Shown here piece by piece: positions 37,126 to 46,725 of a DNA stretch of 64,000 nt. A model generated the notes under the pieces. The model was not told where the DNA came from. It saw only the letters and a program-made list of their open reading frames with translations, and did no database searches. The DNA lies in contig NZ_PDIY01000001.1 in assembly GCF_002563655.1 (NCBI RefSeq), forward strand, positions 2,516,001 through 2,580,000, written 5' to 3'. The translations under genes were made by a program, and so were the position numbers. The stretch's first letter is position 1. Each line of letters opens with the position of its first letter. This stretch comes from Bacillus sp. es.034. Its GTDB lineage: Bacteria; Bacillota; Bacilli; Bacillales; Bacillaceae_B.

Positions 37126-37665
37126 ATGAAGGAGATCTATATCGTCCGTCATGCAAAAGCGGAAGGACAGCCCTTTCATGCACCGTTAACGGAGGAAGGG
37201 GAACGTCAGGCCCGTCAATTAGCGTCCTTCTTGGAAAACCGGTCCATTCAAGCGATTTATTCAAGCCCCTTCATAAGGGCAGTGGACACCATCGCTCCTT
37301 TTGCTGAACGTTCAGGCCTCCGGGTCCAGGAGGACGACAGGCTGGGAGAAAGGGTGCTGAGCGATCGGGATCTTCCTGATTGGATGGAAAAGTTGAAGAT
37401 GAGCTTTGAGGATTTTTCTCTCTCATTACCTGGTGGGGAATCCAATCAAATGGCGATGGAACGGGCAAGGTCCTTTGTCGATGAAGTGACGGGGAAAGAG
37501 GAGGAACACATTGTCTGTGTGAGTCATGGTAATTTAACGACGCTCATCCTCAGGTTATTTGATGAAAGCTATGGATACAATGAACTGTTCGCTCTATCCA
37601 ATCCCGACGTCTACATCGTCAGGCTTGAGGGGCACCGTGCTTCTGTACAGCGTGTTTGGGAGTAG
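37126..37665 (+). CDS. Histidine phosphatase family protein
   Basis: A 179-residue phosphoglycerate-mutase-like phosphatase. The catalytic RHA motif is in VRHAKAEGQ at the N-terminus, the Arg in SSPFIRAVDTIAPF, and the second His in CVSHGNL. The substrate cannot be read from sequence. It lies 10 bases after rnz with AGGAGGGG ahead and is probably in the same operon. Confidence 0.85.
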   Translation: MKEIYIVRHAKAEGQPFHAPLTEEGERQARQLASFLENRSIQAIYSSPFIRAVDTIAPFAERSGLRVQEDDRLGERVLSDRDLPDWMEKLKMSFEDFSLSLPGGESNQMAMERARSFVDEVTGKEEEHIVCVSHGNLTTLILRLFDESYGYNELFALSNPDVYIVRLEGHRASVQRVWE

Positions 37666-37699
37666 GAAAGGCCGTTTAAACAGAAAAAGGGGAATCGAG

Positions 37700-38455
37700 A
37701 TGAATTCATTTACATTTGAACATATTTATAATCCGGGTCATATTATAGACGAAAACACTCTTTATCGACATACTCATTATCCGGAAATGCTGACGCGGTA
37801 TGATAGTAATTTTCTTGCATTTAAGAAAGAGCCGACTCTTGAAGAATTTATGGAAGCCGCCCGTTTTTTACGGGAATTCCATCGTGCAAAAGGCCAGAAA
37901 CATGTAAAGTTCCTTTTTCCTCAAGATGATAAACCTTCTGAAGAACTGATGGATTATTTTAAACAAGAGGGATATGACGTTGGATTCAATGAGCTTTATT
38001 CGATTGATCCCGATCAATTCCCATCGGCGGAATTGAATCCTGATATAGAAGTCAAGGAAGTGGGGAAGGAAGAGCTTCAGGATTATCTTTCTTTTCAGTA
38101 CGAGCAGGATATGGACTATGGTCCGGATTTTGCCGACCAAAAGGTGGATATGCATAAGCGGAATTTTGAAAATCCCCGAATAATGCAGCTTCTGGCTTTC
38201 TATAAAGGGACGCCGGCCGGATCCGTGGATGTGATCATCGAAGAAGATTCAGCGGAAGTAGACGGATTGATGGTTCACGAGTCGTTTCAAAAGAAAGGGA
38301 TCGGAACCAGGCTGCAGCGGTATGTCATGGAACGGTTCCGTGACAAGTTTATCATCCTGGTGGCTGACGGGGAAGACACGCCAAGACAGATGTACCAAAA
38401 GCAGAATTACCGTTGTCTAGGGTTCAGATATGAAGTACAGAAGGTGTATGAATAA
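37700..38455 (+). CDS. GNAT family N-acetyltransferase
   Basis: A 251-residue protein with an N-terminal extension of about 110 residues and a C-terminal GNAT domain. The acetyl-CoA-binding motif A region reads VDGLMVHESFQKKGIGTRLQRYVMERF (QKKGIG pyrophosphate loop). The acceptor is unknown. The start is ATG 37700 with AAAGGGGAA ahead; a longer frame upstream lies inside the phosphatase gene. It ends the rnz cluster before a bidirectional terminator. Confidence 0.82.
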   Translation: MNSFTFEHIYNPGHIIDENTLYRHTHYPEMLTRYDSNFLAFKKEPTLEEFMEAARFLREFHRAKGQKHVKFLFPQDDKPSEELMDYFKQEGYDVGFNELYSIDPDQFPSAELNPDIEVKEVGKEELQDYLSFQYEQDMDYGPDFADQKVDMHKRNFENPRIMQLLAFYKGTPAGSVDVIIEEDSAEVDGLMVHESFQKKGIGTRLQRYVMERFRDKFIILVADGEDTPRQMYQKQNYRCLGFRYEVQKVYE

Positions 38456-38458
38456 ATA

Positions 38459-38494
38459 AAACAAGAGGGTGGACTTCTGTCCACCCTCTTGTTT
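38459..38494 (+). terminator. Bidirectional terminator between the acetyltransferase and namA
   Basis: A perfect 16-base stem (38459-38474 with 38479-38494) and a TTCT loop; the A/T ends of the stem give U-runs on both strands. It serves two convergent genes. Confidence 0.92.
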
Positions 38495-38503
38495 GCGTAT
38501 TTT

Positions 38504-39523
38504 TTATTTCCAGCCGCGCTCATACTGTTTAGGTGCTTCGATTTCAACACCGAGCTCTTTGGCCGCCGTTCTCGGCCAGTAAGGGTCCCGAAGCAATTCC
38601 CGTGCAAGGAGAACGAGGTCCGCCCGGTCATTTTGCAGGATTTCTTCCGCCTGGATGCCTGTTGTAATCAGTCCAACCGCACCCGTGTCGATGCCCGCCC
38701 CGTTCTTGATCGTCTCGGCAAGCTTCACCTGATAGCCGGGGAATACCGGGATCCGTGCAGGTACAAGGGCGCCTGAGCTGACATCAATCAAATCGACGCC
38801 TTGTTCTTTCATCCATTGTGCGAATACGACATAGTCTTCGACGTCCAGACCTTCATCGTTATAGTCTTTGGCAGAAACCCTCACAAGGAGTGGTCCGTCC
38901 CATACTTGTTGAATCCCGTCAATGATTTCACGTAGGAAGCGGTAGCGGTTTTCTGCCGATCCCCCATATTCATCGGTCCGTTTATTGGACAGGGGAGAGA
39001 GGAACTCGTTGATGAGATATCCGTGGGCCCCGTGAATTTCAATCACATCAAAGCCCGCTTTCTTCGCTCTTTCGGCCCCCTTGATGAATGCGGTGACGGT
39101 TTCTTTCACATCATCTGCTGTCATTTCAACAGGCGTTTTCATTTCATCATTAAATGGAATGGCAGATGGAGCGAGGATGTCTCCTTCAAGTACTGCTTTT
39201 CTTCCGGCATGGGCAAGTTGGATTCCCGTCTTTGCCCCCTGCTCTTTCATCAGATCCACCAACTCTGTTAAGCCTTCAATATGACCGTCACCCCAGATCC
39301 CCAGATCCTGTGGGGAGATTCTTCCCTGTGGTGTAACCGATGTCGCTTCCAGGATGATGAGTCCGACTCCGCCGACAGCACGGCTCGTATAGTGGGTGCG
39401 ATGCCAGTTTTCGACTTTTCCATCTTCATGGTGGGAAGAGTACATGCACATTGGTGCCATGACGATTCGGTTCTTCAGTTCAACATTTTTAAGTGTATAT
39501 GGTTCGAATAGCTTTGCGTTCAT
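38504..39523 (-). CDS. namA: NADPH dehydrogenase NamA (YqjM type)
   Basis: A 339-residue FMN-dependent old yellow enzyme of the thermophilic-like, YqjM class. Cys26 in [10 protein letters not shown] is the residue that tunes the flavin in Yqj[30 protein letters not shown] and [12 protein letters not shown] are present. It reduces alpha,beta-unsaturated aldehydes and ketones and is linked to oxidative stress in relatives. I start at ATG 39523, since AAAGGTG lies 8 bases before it; an in-frame TTG two codons earlier is too close. Confidence 0.94.
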   Translation of the reverse strand: MNAKLFEPYTLKNVELKNRIVMAPMCMYSSHHEDGKVENWHRTHYTSRAVGGVGLIILEATSVTPQGRISPQDLGIWGDGHIEGLTELVDLMKEQGAKTGIQLAHAGRKAVLEGDILAPSAIPFNDEMKTPVEMTADDVKETVTAFIKGAERAKKAGFDVIEIHGAHGYLINEFLSPLSNKRTDEYGGSAENRYRFLREIIDGIQQVWDGPLLVRVSAKDYNDEGLDVEDYVVFAQWMKEQGVDLIDVSSGALVPARIPVFPGYQVKLAETIKNGAGIDTGAVGLITTGIQAEEILQNDRADLVLLARELLRDPYWPRTAAKELGVEIEAPKQYERGWK

Positions 39524-39620
39524 TTCCAATCACCTTTCCATGAGGAATTTATTTCGGGTTTCTAAACAGTGATTCATCATGAGTATAACAACAACACTTT
39601 TGCCGGAAAAGGAATGTGCT

Positions 39621-40772
39621 CTATTTTCTTTTCTGCCTCAGCTCCTTCAATGGATAAACCGTCCCGCGCCATTCGATCCCGCCTCTTTTAAACGTCAGGA
39701 ACGTCGCCCGGGCGATGGAATAGATGAATAACAAGGCAGTGAAGGGGAGGAAGAGGATGAGAAGGGGAGACTCCTTCGTCATCTCCTTTATGACTTTGAA
39801 ATAGGTGATGAAAATCAACAGAATGATCAACAGGCTCACGGTCCGGATCAGGGTGTGCCCCGAAAAGATCGTCAAGAAAGGAAGGACCGTGGAGCAGAAC
39901 ACCCCCGTCATGGCAAATACGACAAGAAGGATGGAGTAATGGAGCCCGGCAAATGTGTTCTTCTCAAGGCCCTGAAAGGCTCCTTTCAAGGAGTGATACC
40001 ACTCCACCTCCAGCGAGTGAAGGGCCGTGAGGAATGCCTGGCTCTTCCCGCTTTTTTTGATATGGATACCTAGCTGAAGATCGTCATCCGGCATGTGCTT
40101 GATCTTTTCGTGTGTACCGATTTCCTCATAAGCAGAACGTGTAATCAGATTGAAGGCACCGATCCCCACCCCTGTCGCCGAGGAAGGGTCATTCGCTTTC
40201 CATGGCCGTTTATAAAAAGAGAAACCGAATAAAAAGAAGGACACAAAGCTCTTCAACCAGAATGTCTTTGATTTGATGTTGGGGGCAAGGGTGAGATGAT
40301 CGAGCTTCTGAGATTGAAAGGCCGCGACAGCCCGGGACAGGGTGGCAGGGTCTTTGTACAGGACATCTGCATCGGTGAACAGAATGAGTGTTCCTTTTGA
40401 GATGAGGTATCCTTTATATAATGCCTGATTCTTTCCTAGCCACCCTTTTTTCAGTGTATCGATATGGAGGACGCGGATCCGCTTGTCCATTTTTGCCAGT
40501 GCTTCAATTTTTTCCGGTGTGCGGTCCGTTGAACGATCATTGACGAGAATCCACTCAATCCGTTTATAGTCCTGTTTCAGTTGAGATAGAATGCTGTCTG
40601 TAATCGCTTCTTCTTCATTCCTGACAGGCACGATGATGGAGAGAAAGGGGCCGCTCGCCGTGGCCCCCAATCCTTCAAGGGGAGAAAGCGTATCTAACCC
40701 CCTCCACACCTCCACGGCGAGAACGATCCAGACGACTAGGACGGCAGATAGTAAAATGAGGAGTAGATTCAT
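39621..40772 (-). CDS. Membrane-bound family 2 glycosyltransferase
   Basis: A 383-residue protein with an N-terminal anchor (about 1-22), a GT-A domain and a hydrophobic C-terminal region of about three helices (280-360). Catalytic-type motifs are IIVPVRNEEEAI, NDRSTDRT, FTDADVLYKDP (DxD) and MPDDDLQLGIHIKKSG. Related enzymes glycosylate carotenoids or lipids, but the acceptor cannot be told from sequence. The start is ATG 40772 with AAGGTC ahead. It lies 75 bases after proI on the same strand, so it may be under the proline T-box. Confidence 0.82.
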   Translation of the reverse strand: MNLLLILLSAVLVVWIVLAVEVWRGLDTLSPLEGLGATASGPFLSIIVPVRNEEEAITDSILSQLKQDYKRIEWILVNDRSTDRTPEKIEALAKMDKRIRVLHIDTLKKGWLGKNQALYKGYLISKGTLILFTDADVLYKDPATLSRAVAAFQSQKLDHLTLAPNIKSKTFWLKSFVSFFLFGFSFYKRPWKANDPSSATGVGIGAFNLITRSAYEEIGTHEKIKHMPDDDLQLGIHIKKSGKSQAFLTALHSLEVEWYHSLKGAFQGLEKNTFAGLHYSILLVVFAMTGVFCSTVLPFLTIFSGHTLIRTVSLLIILLIFITYFKVIKEMTKESPLLILFLPFTALLFIYSIARATFLTFKRGGIEWRGTVYPLKELRQKRK

Positions 40773-40847
40773 CTGTGTCGACCTTCTTTTTTGCTTTGAT
40801 TGTATCACTGAAACGGGATCGCCTGCGAATGATGATCGGCTGTAGGT

Positions 40848-41666
40848 TTATTTTTTCAAAGAATTCTCCTTTAATTCATGGCCGAGTGTTTGAGAGCGGT
40901 TATTTGCAGAAGAAATACACTGGAAAAAGGCATCCCTGACTTGGTGGTCTTCCAGCGCAGCGATTCCCGCTTCGGTCGTTCCACCTGCACTGGTCACATT
41001 CCTTCTTAATTCCCGGGCTTCCAACCCGGATTCAGAAAGCATGGCGCTTGCCCCGGCGATCGTCTGGGTAACAAGGCTTTCAGCGAGTTCATCTTCCAGT
41101 CCCAATTCTACTGCAGCATGTTTCAGTATTTCGGCTACGTAATAGATATAAGCCGGGCCGCTCCCTGAAAGAGCCGTGATCAGGTCCAATTTCTCTTCTT
41201 CTACCTCCGCTGCTATGCCGACAGACTGAAAGAGTGTTTTCGTCCATTCCTTCTGTGAGGGTGATAGATATTGATTGAAAGCCACCGCGGTTGCGGACTT
41301 CCCCATGGCTGCACTTGTATTCGGCATGGCTCTCGCGATGGCTCCCTTAAAGGCGAGCCTGTCGCTTATATGCTCCATGGTGATGCCTGCCAGAACAGAG
41401 ATGATCAGCGTATTCTCGGAAAGGTAGGGTCTGACAGAATCTGCTGCTTCATGAAAGTCCTTTGGTTTCATGGCGAGGATGATGACATCATAGCGTGACT
41501 CCCGGTTTACCTTCCGGATACAGAATTCATGCATGATTTCATTTAAACGCTCCTGATTGGCACGATTGGTTACATATACTTCTTCATTATTCAATACTCC
41601 CGCTTTCATTGCACCGCTCATTAAAGCATGAGCCATCGACCCTGCTCCGATAAATAATGTCTTCAT
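40848..41666 (-). CDS. proI: Pyrroline-5-carboxylate reductase
   Basis: A 272-residue last enzyme of proline synthesis, reducing pyrroline-5-carboxylate with NADPH. The N-terminal Rossmann motif is FIGAGSMAHALMSG, and the signature SAGGTTEAGIAALE near the C-terminus is diagnostic. GSGPAYIYYVAE is also present. I start at ATG 41666 with AAGGGGGAATGAG ahead; a longer frame reads back through the T-box terminator. It corresponds to proI (yqjO) of B. subtilis and is controlled by the T-box upstream. Confidence 0.95.
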   Translation of the reverse strand: MKTLFIGAGSMAHALMSGAMKAGVLNNEEVYVTNRANQERLNEIMHEFCIRKVNRESRYDVIILAMKPKDFHEAADSVRPYLSENTLIISVLAGITMEHISDRLAFKGAIARAMPNTSAAMGKSATAVAFNQYLSPSQKEWTKTLFQSVGIAAEVEEEKLDLITALSGSGPAYIYYVAEILKHAAVELGLEDELAESLVTQTIAGASAMLSESGLEARELRRNVTSAGGTTEAGIAALEDHQVRDAFFQCISSANNRSQTLGHELKENSLKK

Positions 41667-41692
41667 TCGCTCATTCCCCCTTCTGTTTTTGA

Positions 41693-41975
41693 AAAAAAAA
41701 CAGACCCTTTCATCCATAAAGGACGAAAGGGTCTCGCTTCCGTGGTACCACCTTGTTTTGTCCATTTTCTACGAAGAAGATGGACACACTCCATTTCCAT
41801 TAACGCTGGACGACGTTCTGCTTTAAGACGCTCAAAAGGCAGGTTCACAAATAGAGAGGACGACGGTACCTTTCAGCCGGTGGGCACCGATCTCTGACAT
41901 CATCTATTCATTACTAATCTTTCTCATCGCTTTATTCTATATCATTATGTAATAGGTGATGAATGGATTAAATCT
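41693..41975 (-). promoter_or_regulatory. Proline T-box riboswitch upstream of proI
   Basis: The minus-strand leader contains the T-box core AAGGTGGTACCACGG (within 41740-41757), followed by an intrinsic terminator (41702-41734, 14-base stem, then T9 at about 41692-41700) that competes with the antiterminator. Stem I shows the conserved AGAGA...CGG and GCTGAAAGG elements. The specifier region GAACCTGCC presents CCT, a proline codon, at 41843-41841. Uncharged tRNA-Pro would allow readthrough into proI. The 5' boundary is approximate. Confidence 0.93.
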
Positions 41976-41987
41976 ATATTATAGGTG

Positions 41988-42017
41988 ATTATCGTAGAAA
42001 TACAGCTTATCTGTCAA
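41988..42017 (-). promoter_or_regulatory. Promoter of the proI T-box leader
   Basis: On the minus strand TTGACA (42017-42012), an 18-base spacer and GATAAT (41993-41988) form a near-consensus sigma-A promoter, with the start near 41980. A perfect TATAAT at 41983-41978 lies too far from this -35 but may contribute. Confidence 0.7.
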
Positions 42018-42176
42018 GGGTTTATTTTTAGTATATTCACACTTTTTAAAAATGACATCATGCTGAAAAAAATGTACACTAGATAATGAAGGATCATTCA
42101 TTTTCTGGAAATGAGTGACAGAACGGAAAGGTGCCGATTGTCTGTACCTTTTTATTATGAAGAATGTGGTGAAACT

Positions 42177-43136
42177 ATGACAACTTTAGTGAATGATATC
42201 GCAAAAATCACACTTTCCACTCCTTTTGCCGTGGGAGATGTGAATGTTTATTTAGTCAAGGGGGATGCCTTGACCCTGGTGGATGCTGGCCCTCTTACAG
42301 ATACGGCCTGGATGCAGCTGACTGAGCAATTGTCCCTTTTAGGATACACACCTCAGGATATTGAACAAATCGTTTTGACGCATCATCACCCCGATCATGC
42401 AGGCCTGCTTGATCGGTTCTCATCCGACGTCAAGGTGTATGGTCACAAGTATAATCGATTCTGGCTCAAGCGTGATGCCCGCTTTCATGAAGAGTATGAC
42501 CGTTTCTTCACGGAGCTTGCCATTGAATCAGGGCTCCCTGAAGAATATCTCCCCGCCATCCACAAGTTCAAGAGTCCTTTGAAATTCATGGGGAACCGAA
42601 AGCTGGACGTGGCGATAGCAGAAGGGGATGGCGTTCCCGGAATGAGAGGGTGGTCGGTCATTGAAACCCTTGGTCACGCCCAAAGTCACTTATCCTTTTA
42701 CAGGGAACGTGATGGCGTTCTGATAGCGGGCGACCACATACTCGCCACGATTTCTCCCAACCCCCTCATTGAACCGCCATTTGAAGGGGAGATGGAGCGT
42801 ACAAAGCCGTTGTTGCAGTATAACGCTTCATTGAAAAAACTTTTCGATTTTCCGATTTCCCTTGCCTACACAGGACATGGAGACGACGTTACGGATGTTC
42901 ATGGGTTGATTCCGAGGAGATTAGGGAAACAGGAAGAAAGAGCAAGAGATGTATTCAATATGATCAAAGGAAACCGCGTGACCGTATTTGAGATATGCAA
43001 AAGGTTGTTTCCCTCGGTGTATCGGAAGGAGCTCGGTTTGACATTGTCCGAGACCATCGGGCAATTGGATTATTTGGAATCTATCCAATTTTTACGGAAA
43101 GAAAAGCATGAAGGAATCTATTATTATTTTGCTTAG
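42177..43136 (+). CDS. yqjP: MBL-fold metallo-hydrolase YqjP
   Basis: A 319-residue protein with a metallo-beta-lactamase domain: THHHPDHAG gives the zinc ligands, and LGHAQSHLSFYRE and GDHILATISPNP follow. A winged-helix-like C-terminal tail (about 250-319) resembles the LACTB2/YqjP subgroup. The substrate is unknown. I start at ATG 42177, which gives the family length; the frame extends 22 codons upstream but lacks a better start. It is divergent from proI and precedes yqjQ by 16 bases. Confidence 0.87.
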   Translation: MTTLVNDIAKITLSTPFAVGDVNVYLVKGDALTLVDAGPLTDTAWMQLTEQLSLLGYTPQDIEQIVLTHHHPDHAGLLDRFSSDVKVYGHKYNRFWLKRDARFHEEYDRFFTELAIESGLPEEYLPAIHKFKSPLKFMGNRKLDVAIAEGDGVPGMRGWSVIETLGHAQSHLSFYRERDGVLIAGDHILATISPNPLIEPPFEGEMERTKPLLQYNASLKKLFDFPISLAYTGHGDDVTDVHGLIPRRLGKQEERARDVFNMIKGNRVTVFEICKRLFPSVYRKELGLTLSETIGQLDYLESIQFLRKEKHEGIYYYFA

Positions 43137-43152
43137 GAAGATGTGACTTTAC

Positions 43153-43947
43153 ATGAACAGTAGAATCAAAGGAAAAACGATAATCATTACCGGTGCTTCG
43201 GGAGGAATCGGGGAGCAAATGGCCATTAAGGTTGCGGAAAATGGCGGGAACCTTGCATTGATTGCACGCCGTGTCCATCTGCTCCAGGCATTGAAGGAAA
43301 AGCTGACAACGACATTCAACTGCAAGGTGGAAGTCTATCCTTTAAACGTCACGGATTATGATCAAATCCCCCGTGTTTTCACTGCCATCCGGAAAGACTT
43401 CGGATCCATCCATGCCCTGATAAATAACGCAGGATATGGAATCTTCCAGGAAGCACACGTTACCTCCTTTCAAGATGTAAAAGGGATGATGGATGTGAAT
43501 GTTCTTGGACTGATGGCATGTACAGGGGAAGTCCTTCCTTATATGCGCGAACAGGGATTTGGTCACATCATCAATATCGCTTCTCAGGCAGGGAAGTTTG
43601 CCACTCCGAAATCAAGTGCCTATTCCGCTTCCAAGCATGCTGTCCTCGGATATACGAACAGTGTAAGGATGGAAGCAAAACGATACGGGGTGAAGGTGAC
43701 GGCGGTGAACCCTGGACCAATTGCCACAGACTTCTTCTCCATTGCCGATGAAACCGGCACATATGTGAAGAATGTGGAGAAGTTCATGCTGGACCCTGAA
43801 TCCGTCGCGGAAACAGTGGTGGATTCACTTTTTACCAATAAAAGAGAAATCAACCTGCCCCGATGGATGAATATAGGAAGCAAGTTCTATCAATTATTCC
43901 CATCTTTTGTAGAAAAAGTAGGAAATAACCTTTTTTTCAAAAAATAG
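43153..43947 (+). CDS. yqjQ: Short-chain dehydrogenase/reductase YqjQ
   Basis: A 264-residue classical SDR. The cofactor motif is TGASGGIGEQ (about 13-22), NNAGYG follows, and the catalytic Ser-Tyr-Lys are seen in NIASQAGKFATPKSSAYSASKHAV. NPGPIATDF completes the pattern. The substrate is unknown. It lies 16 bases after yqjP, the same pair as in B. subtilis, and probably shares its transcript. Confidence 0.9.
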   Translation: MNSRIKGKTIIITGASGGIGEQMAIKVAENGGNLALIARRVHLLQALKEKLTTTFNCKVEVYPLNVTDYDQIPRVFTAIRKDFGSIHALINNAGYGIFQEAHVTSFQDVKGMMDVNVLGLMACTGEVLPYMREQGFGHIINIASQAGKFATPKSSAYSASKHAVLGYTNSVRMEAKRYGVKVTAVNPGPIATDFFSIADETGTYVKNVEKFMLDPESVAETVVDSLFTNKREINLPRWMNIGSKFYQLFPSFVEKVGNNLFFKK

Positions 43948-43996
43948 TGAAACCAAATAGTGCTGCCAATCGTCTAATATAATAAGGGGGGAGTCT

Positions 43997-44518
43997 ATGA
44001 AGAAATGTTTGACTGTTATGATACTTTGTTCCTGTATACTGTTCACCGGATGTGGGCCATCAGCATCTGTCAATTCTCAGGGCAGCACAGATTTCATAGG
44101 CTTTGTCACCCAATTGGAAAACAATCAGGTGCTGATCAATGATGTTTGGTTTTCTTTCGATCAACAAACGGTCATGTTGACAGATCAAGATAAAAAGCTT
44201 CATAAAGAAGATATAGGGATGGGCAAAAAAGTGAATGTGACCTTTGATGGGAAGATGCAGGAATCCTATCCCAGGAGAGCTTCGGCGGATCGAATGGTAT
44301 TTCTGACGGACAAAGAAAGCAAGATCGAAGAGACTGTCGTGAAATTAGTCATGAGCGATCCCCGGTTTTCACAGGTAGTCATCGAATCCATTGAAAAAAA
44401 TCCCACCGGCCTTTATTCGTTACGATTCAAAGACCTTTCCCTCGACCGTGATGTCCATGTGATGGTGAATGTCGAGAATGAAAGAGTCATTGTCCCGATT
44501 CATACTTCTACCAAATAA
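43997..44518 (+). CDS. Putative lipoprotein of unknown function
   Basis: A 173-residue protein with a lipoprotein signal peptide: KKCLTVMILCSCILFTGC, lipobox LFTGC near residue 19. The mature part begins with a Ser/Asn linker, then a small beta-rich segment (FIGFVTQLENNQVLINDVWFSF and GKKVNVTFDGKM) of the kind seen in DUF3221-like lipoproteins. I cannot name a function. AAGGGGGGAG lies 6-8 bases before the ATG. A strong terminator follows. Confidence 0.75.
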   Translation: MKKCLTVMILCSCILFTGCGPSASVNSQGSTDFIGFVTQLENNQVLINDVWFSFDQQTVMLTDQDKKLHKEDIGMGKKVNVTFDGKMQESYPRRASADRMVFLTDKESKIEETVVKLVMSDPRFSQVVIESIEKNPTGLYSLRFKDLSLDRDVHVMVNVENERVIVPIHTSTK

Positions 44519-44523
44519 CAAAG

Positions 44524-44565
44524 AAGAAAGCGTCGAATATACCTCGACGCTTTCTTTTTTTTTTT
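44524..44565 (+). terminator. Terminator after the lipoprotein gene
   Basis: A perfect 13-base stem (44524-44536 with 44544-44556), a 7-base loop and a T-run of more than eight. Confidence 0.96.
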
Positions 44566-44604
44566 GAGGTTACACCTTAGGGAAGATGGGTATGCATGAG
44601 AGAG

Positions 44605-44633
44605 TGAGAAAAATTTTACCTTTTTTCATACAA
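44605..44633 (+). promoter_or_regulatory. Sigma-G-like promoter of glcU-gdh
   Basis: CATACAA (44627-44633) matches the sigma-G -10 CATACTA at six of seven positions, with TGAGAA (44605-44610) 16 bases upstream as a weaker -35 (consensus TGAATA). In Bacillus the glcU-gdh pair is expressed in the forespore from sigma-G, which fits. Prediction only. Confidence 0.5.
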
Positions 44634-44696
44634 AATGGCTAGAATTTTTGTTTCAGAGGAAAACTATGATTATTGTCGGAAAAAGGATGTGGGTGT

Positions 44697-46350
<1,654 letters not shown>

Positions 46351-46360
46351 TGTATGAAAG

Positions 46361-46404
46361 AATAAGTCCAAAATCACAAAAATGATTTTGGACTTATTTT
46401 TTTT
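46361..46404 (+). terminator. Terminator of glcU-gdh
   Basis: A perfect 16-base stem (46361-46376 with 46383-46398), a 6-base loop and six more T. Confidence 0.96.
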
Positions 46405-46445
46405 GTTCTGATCCTGCTGTGTGTCACCCCTTGTGCCAATCATCG

Positions 46446-46610
46446 TATGCTTGTCGCCTCTGCCCAAGCCGCCTCCGCTTTTCTTTGTCTAGCTCCAGGG
46501 GCTTGGGGCTCGAGGTCATATGCCAAGTAACCCAAAAAGGCAAAGAACACCTTTCCGGGTTACTTGTCTTATGCTTGTCGCCCCAGAACAAGCCCCTTCC
46601 GCTTTTCTTG
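46446..46610 (+). repeat. Bacillaceae interspersed palindromic repeat with a partial extra copy
   Basis: A full element (about 46484-46610) starts TTTGTCTAGCTCCAGGGGC and ends CAAGCCCCTTCCGCTTTTCTT. Its ends pair (GGGGCTTG 46498-46505 with CAAGCCCC 46589-46596). A central hairpin joins 46525-46533 to 46557-46565, with an inner 5-base stem. The right-end module TATGCTTGTCGCC...CCGCTTTTCTT appears twice, at 46446-46487 and 46570-46610, so a second, truncated copy abuts the first. I recall similar elements scattered in many Bacillus genomes. No transposase is present. Confidence 0.8.
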
Positions 46611-46646
46611 TTATTTTCTCTATTACCATTTATTTAAGTTGAAAGG

Positions 46647-46697
46647 GAACGTATATTCGGTTAGAATCATAGATATACTATATAGGAACGTTTGTTC
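46647..46697 (+). promoter_or_regulatory. LexA (SOS) boxes and promoter of polYB
   Basis: GAACGTTTGTTC (46686-46697) has the intact GAAC-N4-GTTC core of the Bacillus LexA/DinR box. A degenerate second box, GAACGTATATTC, lies at 46647-46658. Between them TATACT (46674-46679) is a likely -10, so LexA would cover the start of transcription near 46686. The -35 is poor. Confidence 0.8.
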
Positions 46698-46725
46698 TAT
46701 TTTTGGTAAGATGGAGGATGAGGAT

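Noticed and set aside
39621..40772. Assignment of the glycosyltransferase to carotenoid glycosylation
   Set aside because: No carotenoid genes are nearby and the motifs seen are shared by many GT2 enzymes.
42124..42156. AAAGGT...ACCTTTTT hairpin before yqjP resembling a terminator or attenuator
   Set aside because: Only six base pairs around a 13-base loop; too weak to call.
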